64,000 nt of DNA from Paractinoplanes lichenicola (GTDB lineage Bacteria > Actinomycetota > Actinomycetes > Mycobacteriales > Micromonosporaceae), in NCBI RefSeq assembly GCF_016785085.1, contig NZ_JAENHO010000012.1:310001-374000 (forward strand), in the 5' to 3' direction. The first letter of the stretch is position 1. Every line of letters starts with the position of its first letter. Below are positions 33,529 through 40,421 of the stretch, piece after piece. Position numbers and translations under genes: made by a program. The notes beneath the pieces are model-generated. The model was not told the DNA's origin. It searched no databases and saw only the letters and a list, made by a program, of their open reading frames with translations.

Positions 33529-33550
33529 CAGGCCGAACTATCATGGCGCC

Positions 33551-34468
33551 ATGGCGATTGGCGGCGCGGCCTGGCGATCGCTGGCCTCGGTGTCATTGGT
33601 CGTCGTGAGCACCCTCTCCATCGCCGTCGCGCCGGTCGACGGCAAGGGCTCGGCGATGGACCGGGCGGCCGGCCCCGCGGCGGCCGGCGAGCTGCACGTC
33701 ATGACATACAACCTGCGCTACGGCGGCTTCGCCACGCCCAACTCGTGGACCGAGCGGCGGCCGGTGATGCGCACGCTGCTGACGACCGAGCGGCCCGACC
33801 TCATCGGCACGCAGGAGGGGCTGGTCAGCCAGCTCGCCGACATCCGCACCGACCTGGGCGGCGGCTACGACTACATCGGCACGGGCCGGCTCGGGGGCCA
33901 GGCCGGCGAGTTCATGGCGATCTTCTACCGCCGGGACAGGCTGACCCCGCAGACGTCGGGCAACTTCTGGCTCTCCGACACCCCGCAGGTGCCCGCCTCC
34001 GAGACGTGGGGCGGCTGGTCGGTCCGCATGGTCACCTGGGTGCGGTTCCTCGACCGTACGACGGGAAAGCTCTTCTACGCCGTCAACACCCACCTCGACA
34101 ACGCGAGCGAATATGCCCGGCAGCGATCCGCGCGGCTGATCCGCGAGCGGCTGCAAGCGCTGAAGCCGCCGCTGCCGATCGTGCTGACCGGCGACTTCAA
34201 CAGCCCGGCCGAGCCCGGCAGCTTCGTGTACGACCAGCTGGTCGCCCAGGCCGGCTTTCAGGACACCTGGCTGACGGCGGCCGCGCACGGACCGTCGTAC
34301 GGCACCTTCCACGGCTATCAGCCGCTGGTGCGCGACGGCCGCCGGATCGACTGGGTGCTCGTCACGCCCGGGGTCACCGCCACGGCCGCGCTGACCAACG
34401 CCTATCACCGCAACGAGCAGTTCCCCAGCGACCACCTGCCCGTCCAGGTCCGCCTCAGACTCCCCTGA
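33551..34468 (+). CDS. Secreted endonuclease/exonuclease/phosphatase-family protein
   Basis: 305 residues. A signal peptide covers ~1-28 (VSLVVVSTLSIAVAPVDG). The EEP fold follows with all catalytic motifs: MTYNLRYGG (Asn), GTQEGL (Glu), NTHLDN (His), TGDFNSP (Asp/Asn), and the final SDHLPVQV (Asp/His). It is a metal-dependent phosphodiesterase or sphingomyelinase/DNase-like hydrolase acting outside the cell. The substrate class cannot be fixed. The start ATG lies 22 bases after the STAS gene, possibly co-transcribed. The stop overlaps the convergent HEAT-like gene by 14 bases. Confidence 0.9.
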   Translation: MAIGGAAWRSLASVSLVVVSTLSIAVAPVDGKGSAMDRAAGPAAAGELHVMTYNLRYGGFATPNSWTERRPVMRTLLTTERPDLIGTQEGLVSQLADIRTDLGGGYDYIGTGRLGGQAGEFMAIFYRRDRLTPQTSGNFWLSDTPQVPASETWGGWSVRMVTWVRFLDRTTGKLFYAVNTHLDNASEYARQRSARLIRERLQALKPPLPIVLTGDFNSPAEPGSFVYDQLVAQAGFQDTWLTAAAHGPSYGTFHGYQPLVRDGRRIDWVLVTPGVTATAALTNAYHRNEQFPSDHLPVQVRLRLP

Positions 34469-35423
34469 GCCGGGCCGCGTCCCGCACTCGCTCATCCTCC
34501 ATCGGGTCGTCCTTCAGCTCGGCCAGCCGCTCCACCACCCGCGGTTCGAGGGGCGCGTGTTCGGCGGCGAGCTCGCGCACGTCGGCCTCGCAGTCCCACA
34601 GGCCCTCGACCAGGCGGGGGCGGACGCGCTCGGGGTCGAGAATCCGCTCGGCTCGCAGGTAAGAGGCACGCTCGTACGAGTGGGGGCTGAACCACAGTTC
34701 GCGCAGGCGCGGCAGCACTTCCCGGGCGCCCAGCCGGGCCAGGCCGGTGGCGATCTCGTCGTAGCCGCACAGGTCTTCCGGACGGCTGTCGAGCCAGTCC
34801 CAGGCCTCGATCAGCGCCGGCACGTCGGTCTCGTCGCCGTGCTCGGCCAGCACCCGTTGGGCGCGCCACCGCATCGGGTGCCCCGGGGTCGCGGCCCAGT
34901 CACGGGCGGTGGGCAGCGCCGGGTCAGCGGGCCTCTCCCGCCGCGGGCGGGGCGCGGGGGCGATCGTTTCGTCGGCCATGCCCCAGAGCGTCCACGGCGC
35001 TCCGATCCGTACGACGTCGCCGGACAACCTGCTCTCGGCCACTGTCCGCAGGTCGTCCCAGAGGTCGCGGGGCCAGTCGTAAGCGATCTGCTCCAGCACA
35101 CCGACCCAGCGGGGCCCGTCCGCCACGTACTTCCGCAGCGCCTCGATCGCCTCGGGATCACCGCCGCGGCCCAGCGCGACGAGCACGTCCAGGGCGTTGT
35201 CGTCGTCATCGGGACGCGCACGGAACAGCTCGACCACGGAGCGCACCGGGACCCGCGCCTTGCGGACCAGGCGCGCGAGATAGACGGCGCGGTCGTCGAC
35301 GTCGCGGTCCCATCGGTAGTCGACGGCGAGGCACTGCAGGACCTGTTCGCCGGTCGCCTCGAAGGTGCCCCGGCCGAGGCCGCGTTGCAGGGCGCCCAGT
35401 GTCGTTCTCGGGTCGTCGTACAT
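34455..35423 (-). CDS. HEAT-repeat-like cytosolic protein
   Basis: 322 residues, acidic, composed of helical pairs spaced 30-40 residues apart (ALDVLVALGRGGDPEAIEAL; RAQRVLAEHGDETDVPALIEAW; GLARLGAREVLPRLRELW; ADVRELAAEHAPLEPRVVERL), the pattern of HEAT/PBS-lyase-like repeats. There are no catalytic motifs, signal peptide or membrane helix. It is probably a scaffold or protein-binding module; similar proteins are frequent orphans in actinomycetes. Divergent from the DNA ligase gene with 71 bases between starts, and convergent with the EEP gene. Confidence 0.75.
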   Translation of the reverse strand: MYDDPRTTLGALQRGLGRGTFEATGEQVLQCLAVDYRWDRDVDDRAVYLARLVRKARVPVRSVVELFRARPDDDDNALDVLVALGRGGDPEAIEALRKYVADGPRWVGVLEQIAYDWPRDLWDDLRTVAESRLSGDVVRIGAPWTLWGMADETIAPAPRPRRERPADPALPTARDWAATPGHPMRWRAQRVLAEHGDETDVPALIEAWDWLDSRPEDLCGYDEIATGLARLGAREVLPRLRELWFSPHSYERASYLRAERILDPERVRPRLVEGLWDCEADVRELAAEHAPLEPRVVERLAELKDDPMEDERVRDAARLRGV

Positions 35424-35494
35424 CGCAGGCCAACGTAGCCGTCTTCCGCTGCGGGCTCCACGGAATTGTCGTACCCAGGCCGTAGGTTGTCGGC

Positions 35495-37465
35495 ATGACG
35501 TTGGACGAAGCCGGCTTCGCCGCCGCTGTCACGCAGGCCCAGGCCGCCGCCAAGTCGTATTACGACACCGGCGACGTGCTGATGACCGACGCCGATTACG
35601 ACGCCCTGCTCGACAGCATCGCCGAGGCGAAGCAGGCCCACCCCGAGTGGGACGACCGCGGCATCACCACCCAGGTCGCGGCCGGGGTCTCGGGCGGCGG
35701 CGACGTGCGGCATCCGGTGCCGATGATGTCGCTCGAAAAGATCAACGGCGACGACGGCGTACGGGCTTTCGTGGCGAGCCTCGGCGGTGAGCCCTGCCTC
35801 GTCGAGGTAAAGCTGGACGGGCTCGCCATCCGGGTGGAATACGAGTCGGGCCGGCTCGCCCTGGCCGCGCTGCGCGGCGACGGCAGCACAGGTGAGAACG
35901 TCACCGCCCAGGTGCTGCGCGGGGTCGCCGGCCTGCCCGCCCGGCTCGCCACCGCGTGGACGGGTGAGGTCCGCGGCGAGGTCTACATGACCGTTGCCGA
36001 CTTCGAGGCGGCCGGGGCCAACCGGGTCGCCGCCGGCGGCAAGCCGTTCATCAACTCGCGCGGCGCCGTCGCAGGTTCGATCCGCACGGTCGACCGGGCG
36101 TACGAGGCGCCCATGACGTTCGCGGCCTACGACATCTCCGGCAGCTTCGACTCGCACCGCGAGCGCATGGCCCGGGCGGTCGAGCTCGGCTTCCCCACGG
36201 CCGGGCGGCTGGCCACCGGCGAGGTCCAGGTCTGCGACGACGCCGAGGCCGCGCTGGCCGCCGTCGCGCGGGTCGGCGAGCTGCGCCGCGATCTCGACTT
36301 CCCGATCGACGGCGCGGTCCTCACGGCCGACCTCGAGTCGACCCGGCGCCGGCTCGGCTCGGGCAGCCGCACCCCGCACTGGGCGGCCGCGTTCAAATAT
36401 CCGGCCGACACCGGCTCGACGGTGCTGCGCGACATCGAGGTCCGCGTCGGGCGCACCGGGCGCATCTCGCTGCGGGCCGTGCTCGACCCGGTCTTCGTCG
36501 ACGGCACGACGATCACCTACGCGACGCTGCACAACCCCAAGTTCGTCGAGGATCAGGGCCTGGCGATCGGCCAGACCGTCGCCGTGTGGCGGGCCGGCGA
36601 CGTCATCCCCCGGGTCACCGCCCCGATCGGCGAGCAGCCGCACGGCCTCACCCCGTGGACGCCGCCCGAGACCTGCCCGCAGTGCGGCGAGCCGTGGGAC
36701 AAATCCAGCCTGCTCTGGCGCTGCCACACCGCGTCGTGCAGCGCCGTCAACGCCCTGGAATATTGGTGCAGCCGCGAGGCGCTCGACGTCGAGGGTGCGG
36801 GCGAGGCGCTCTGCGTGGTGCTGGTCAACACCGGCCTGGCCACCGACGTGGCCGACCTCTATTCGCTGACCGAGGAGCAGCTGGCCGAGCTGCCGGTCGG
36901 CAACACCAAGGCGGGCGGCGTGGTGCTGCTCGGCAAGCTCAACGCGGCCAAGGTCGTCGCCTCGCTCGAACGCAGCAAGAGCCAGCCGTTCAACCGCGTC
37001 ATCACCGGCCTCGGCATCCGGATGACCGGCCGCAGCGTGGGCCGCTGGCTGGCCGCCCGCTTCAAGACGATGGAGGCGTTGCGCGCCGCCACGGTCGAGG
37101 AGATCGCCGAGATCGACAAGATGGGCCTGATCAAGGCACAACACGTGGTCGACGGCCTGGCCGCGATGTCCGACGTGATCGACCGCCTTGCCGCCGCCGG
37201 GGTCACGATGAGCGTCCCCGAGACCGAGGGCGAGAAGCCGTTCGAGGGCCGCACGTATGTGGTCAGCGGCAGCGTCCCCGGCTACACCCGCACCACCGTC
37301 AGCGAGCGCATCGAAGAGCTGGGCGGCCGAGCCAGCGGCAGCGTCTCGGCCACCACCACGGCCCTGATCACCTCCGAGACCACCACGGCCAAGGCCACGA
37401 AGGCGGCCAAGCTCGGCATCCCCATCATCGACCCGGCCGAATTCGCCGAGATGCTCGCCGACTGA
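35495..37465 (+). CDS. ligA: NAD-dependent DNA ligase (LigA family, probable paralogue)
   Basis: 656 residues. The Ia domain (AAKSYYDTGDVLMTDADYDAL) binds NMN; the nucleotidyltransferase domain has EVKLDGLA with adenylated Lys106. An OB fold and a zinc finger (CPQC near 394, then two more Cys by ~416) follow, then helix-hairpin-helix repeats and a C-terminal BRCT (FEGRTYVVSGSV to FAEML). Between Ia and the catalytic domain the standard LigA SPT segment is replaced by RGITTQVAAG, and MMSLEKI replaces MLSLDNA. This divergence suggests a second ligase rather than the housekeeping copy. It may act in repair; the window's RNA repair genes are 11 kb away. Confidence 0.88.
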   Translation: MTLDEAGFAAAVTQAQAAAKSYYDTGDVLMTDADYDALLDSIAEAKQAHPEWDDRGITTQVAAGVSGGGDVRHPVPMMSLEKINGDDGVRAFVASLGGEPCLVEVKLDGLAIRVEYESGRLALAALRGDGSTGENVTAQVLRGVAGLPARLATAWTGEVRGEVYMTVADFEAAGANRVAAGGKPFINSRGAVAGSIRTVDRAYEAPMTFAAYDISGSFDSHRERMARAVELGFPTAGRLATGEVQVCDDAEAALAAVARVGELRRDLDFPIDGAVLTADLESTRRRLGSGSRTPHWAAAFKYPADTGSTVLRDIEVRVGRTGRISLRAVLDPVFVDGTTITYATLHNPKFVEDQGLAIGQTVAVWRAGDVIPRVTAPIGEQPHGLTPWTPPETCPQCGEPWDKSSLLWRCHTASCSAVNALEYWCSREALDVEGAGEALCVVLVNTGLATDVADLYSLTEEQLAELPVGNTKAGGVVLLGKLNAAKVVASLERSKSQPFNRVITGLGIRMTGRSVGRWLAARFKTMEALRAATVEEIAEIDKMGLIKAQHVVDGLAAMSDVIDRLAAAGVTMSVPETEGEKPFEGRTYVVSGSVPGYTRTTVSERIEELGGRASGSVSATTTALITSETTTAKATKAAKLGIPIIDPAEFAEMLAD

Positions 37466-37484
37466 CGGGCCCCGACATGCAACG

Positions 37485-37676
37485 ATGACCGTCATGGACC
37501 AGCACAGCACGGAGTCCGACGAGGCCGGCACCGCCCGCCAGGCCCGCTTCGGCAAGCTGCCCCCACGCATCCGCCCCGAATCCATTGTCGAGTCGGTCGA
37601 CACCGCCACCCCGCAGGAACGACCGGGCCCGTCCGGCACCGAGGCCCAGCGCCAGACCCTCCTCGCCGGCGGCTGA
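37485..37676 (+). CDS. Small conserved actinobacterial protein
   Basis: 63 residues, hydrophilic, with a core RFGKLPPRIRPESIVESV followed by a disordered Ser/Thr/Pro tail. The core motif is recurrent in small actinomycete proteins of unknown function, as far as I recall. Start could be the ATG at 37485 or a second ATG three codons in. It lies 19 bases after the ligase stop. An inverted repeat at 37721-37760 ends the transcript. Confidence 0.65.
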   Translation: MTVMDQHSTESDEAGTARQARFGKLPPRIRPESIVESVDTATPQERPGPSGTEAQRQTLLAGG

Positions 37677-37720
37677 CGACACCTCGACCGACCGGCGGCT
37701 TACCGCGCCCGGCTCGGCCG

Positions 37721-37760
37721 GCCGCTGACGGCGCCTGATCGGCCGGCGGCGGTCAGCGGC
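37721..37760 (+). terminator. Terminator-like inverted repeat
   Basis: GCCGCTGAC (37721-37729) and GTCAGCGGC (37752-37760) are perfect complements around a GC-rich 22-base loop, 45 bases after the small gene's stop. There is no U tract, as is usual in actinomycetes. Confidence 0.55.
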
Positions 37761-37833
37761 GATGGCGGCCAGATGGGCTGCCGATTCTGCCGACTTCGGT
37801 GGCCCGGCCGCGGGATCTTGAGATCCTACGATC

Positions 37834-38835
37834 ATGCTGGTCGAGGTGTTGCTGGATGTCGGGATCAACGTGCACTACGGGTTTCTCAGCCTGTGCAGCG
37901 CACAGACCGAGGACGACGACGAGACCCTCGTGGACGCCTTCCGGGGGCAGGCGAACGGCCTGGTCGGCGCTGCGGTGCCGGAGATGCTGCGGATTCGCAC
38001 CGCCACCCACACCGGGCGGGTCGAGGTGCGCATCGAGCTGCACGACGGTGAACCGGAACCCGGCGACGCCGGGGCCGAGGTTGTCGAGGTAACCTTCGCC
38101 AGCTGGGTGGACGACCTCACCCTGAGCGCGTTCGAGGAGTTCGACGGCCCGGTCTCCCTCCCACCTGGCAGCTATCAGGTTCGCTACTCCGGCGTGAGCG
38201 AAACCGCGGGCCCCGAACAATGTCTGCTCCAGTTCTGGCCGGCCGCCGCGACCGACCGCATCGTGCGGCAGACCGCGCCGTACGCGGTGGCATGGCACCG
38301 CGAAGGCCGCACCGCGTCGTGGACCGCCGCCGAGTTGTCCGCCCGGATCGAGGAGCTGCGCCGGAACCGCGAGGCGGCCGACGACGAGCCGGAGCACCTG
38401 CCGGTCGGCTGGCCCCACCACCACCTGATCCGCAGCCTGGGCTGGGACGGCCAGGAGGTCGGCGCGATCGACCCCGCTTTCGCCGTGCACCTGACGACGG
38501 CGGCACCGGAGACCCTCCGCACGATTGCCTGCTGGGCCGCCGAGCAGGCGATCATCATGGCCGGCATCCGCGACCGCCCGGAGGTCGGCAAGGCGCTGGC
38601 GGCGGCCCGTCGCGGCGAGGACCTGCAACCAGGTCTGGGCCTCCCGTCGTCGGACGCTCCCGAGGCCGTCCGGCTGGAGGCGATCCGGCTGCTCTACCGG
38701 GCGGCGGCGAACCCCGGCATGGACCAGACCTGCTCGATCCTGCTGACCGCGGGTCGTCTCACCGGCGGCGACCCCGGCTGGATCGTGGCGGCCGCCCGCC
38801 AGGTCTTCCCTCAGGTGGTGCCGACCGGCCGTTGA
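37834..38835 (+). CDS. Hypothetical cytosolic protein, two-part
   Basis: 333 residues, acidic, without signal peptide. Residues 1-145 are beta-rich (VEVLLDVGINVHYGFLSL, then EVRIELHDG and SLPPGSYQVRYSG), resembling the strand pattern of small competence/immunity-like beta-sandwich domains. Residues 150-333 are mostly helical (ELSARIEELRRNRE; LRTIACWAAEQAIIMAGI; EAIRLLYRAAANPG). I do not recognise the family. It is well coded with normal GC bias. Start ATG 37834 has no strong ribosome site; GTG alternatives are in frame nearby. Confidence 0.7.
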   Translation: MLVEVLLDVGINVHYGFLSLCSAQTEDDDETLVDAFRGQANGLVGAAVPEMLRIRTATHTGRVEVRIELHDGEPEPGDAGAEVVEVTFASWVDDLTLSAFEEFDGPVSLPPGSYQVRYSGVSETAGPEQCLLQFWPAAATDRIVRQTAPYAVAWHREGRTASWTAAELSARIEELRRNREAADDEPEHLPVGWPHHHLIRSLGWDGQEVGAIDPAFAVHLTTAAPETLRTIACWAAEQAIIMAGIRDRPEVGKALAAARRGEDLQPGLGLPSSDAPEAVRLEAIRLLYRAAANPGMDQTCSILLTAGRLTGGDPGWIVAAARQVFPQVVPTGR

Positions 38836-38963
38836 CCGTCATGCGCCTTCGCTGCGGTCTTGCCTTCTGCGCCGCGCTGGATCATCAACGACCGGCGCGA
38901 CGCCTTGAAAACTCAGGCTGTCGTTCATGATGGCGGTTTGGCACGCTTGACTTCCCGACGCCG

Positions 38964-40382
38964 GTGCCGGAGGCAACCATGAGAATGTCCTTCCGGGAAC
39001 TCGGATCCTCCGAGAACCTGTCGCAACGCGAGCAGCCGCACAAAGAAACCCCCGTGGCGCCGGAACCGCCGAGGCGGCGCCCACCGGACTTCGGCTACCC
39101 GAGCCTACGTGCCCACGTCGACGGCAGGCCGTGGACTGACGACGCCGACGAGACGGTCCCGCTTACCCCGTTCGATTCGCGGGCAGCGGACGATCTCGAT
39201 GGCCGGATCATCCCTCCTGCGACCGTCAGCCGGGGATCATTATTCGGCACCTACGAACTCCTCGACTCAGGGTTCGAGCCCACGGCGGCTGCCGCTGTCG
39301 AGACGCCCACAAGAAATATTCTTGGCAAGCTTGCGGACCGGCACGAACCGAGGACGGACGACCCTCCCGATCATGCGATTGTTTCGTCGGACCCTTCCAC
39401 CGACACACTGCTGAGCAACGAGGCACACGATGCCGACTCTCCTCAAGGGGTCGTCGAACAACTCGAGCGGGACCACGGGGACTCGGGCGTCGCGGATCGG
39501 CCTGTCGTCGACGCAGAAAGCTCCGAAAGCGGCGACCCGCCGACGACGGCGCCGGTAGAAGTCGTACCGGAAGGGAAAGACCTTCCGGCGGAGACCGCGA
39601 TCGAATCGGGGGGCGAGCTGCCGGATGCCGGCAGTCCGGAGGCTCCGCCGCAGCCGGCAGACCGGGAGGCGACCCTCCCGCCGGCAGAGCGGGAGGCTGT
39701 GCTCACCGACGTGCCGGCGGAGGTCCGTGATCTCGTCACGCTCCGGGAGGAGCACCGGCGCGAGGACCAGCCGTCGACGATCGTGCCCCTCGACTGGCTG
39801 GCCGGCCACCTGGTGGACGTGGGAGCCACCGGCCTGGAGAGTGCCCTGTGGAAGATCGGGGAGGAGACGGCAGAACATTTTCAGGAGTCCGGCCCCCAGG
39901 TGGTTCGGGGTTTGTATCTGGCCAAGCAGCTGGTGACGGTGTTCTCCGGACTGCGTTCCGGCGACGGGTTCTACCTCAAGTTCTCCGTTCCCGACCTCGA
40001 CCTGCCGGCGGGCTTGCAGGTGGTCTTCCGCCTTCGCCTCGGCTACGTCGGTCACCACCCGGAGGGGTTCGGGTTCCGCGCCGAGATCCAGGTGTTCGAG
40101 CCGTGGTTCCCTGATGTGGATGTCAAACGCGATCTGCCCGACACTGCTCGAAGGATGGCGTCCGGCATTCCCCCGGTGCACACGCCCGCGCAGCGGACGG
40201 ACGATCCGTGGCGCGTGTGGCTGGGGCTGCTCGGGGACGACCTCATCCATCATCTCGCGTCGACCCTCGCGGCGGCCACCCACATGTCGTCGCACGAGGT
40301 GCTGACCCGCCTGAACTTCGAGCGTGCCGTCGGTCGGGGCAAAGTGCGGGTGATCCCGGACGACGACCGGAAGGCAGCGTAG
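38964..40382 (+). CDS. Unknown protein, disordered N-terminus plus compact C-terminal domain
   Basis: 472 residues from a GTG start; an ATG five codons later is an alternative. Residues 1-250 are acidic, Pro/Glu/Asp-rich and low in order. Residues ~255-440 look folded: PSTIVPLDWLAGHLVDVGATG, LESALWKIGEETAEHF, FYLKFSVPDLDLPAGLQVVFRLRLG, EIQVFEPWFPDVDVKRDL. There are no catalytic motifs I know. Base composition in 39200-39450 is lower in GC than the rest, and it uses codons such as AGA, ATT and CTT that are rare here, hinting at transfer or weak selection. Convergent with the GH31 gene. Confidence 0.6.
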   Translation: MPEATMRMSFRELGSSENLSQREQPHKETPVAPEPPRRRPPDFGYPSLRAHVDGRPWTDDADETVPLTPFDSRAADDLDGRIIPPATVSRGSLFGTYELLDSGFEPTAAAAVETPTRNILGKLADRHEPRTDDPPDHAIVSSDPSTDTLLSNEAHDADSPQGVVEQLERDHGDSGVADRPVVDAESSESGDPPTTAPVEVVPEGKDLPAETAIESGGELPDAGSPEAPPQPADREATLPPAEREAVLTDVPAEVRDLVTLREEHRREDQPSTIVPLDWLAGHLVDVGATGLESALWKIGEETAEHFQESGPQVVRGLYLAKQLVTVFSGLRSGDGFYLKFSVPDLDLPAGLQVVFRLRLGYVGHHPEGFGFRAEIQVFEPWFPDVDVKRDLPDTARRMASGIPPVHTPAQRTDDPWRVWLGLLGDDLIHHLASTLAAATHMSSHEVLTRLNFERAVGRGKVRVIPDDDRKAA

Positions 40383-40421
40383 CCGCGGCCGAGAGGACCG
40401 CAGATCGGTGCGATGACGTCG

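Noticed and set aside
34811..37639. A ~940-codon minus-strand frame opposite the DNA ligase
   Set aside because: Antisense shadow; the ligase motifs on the plus strand are decisive.
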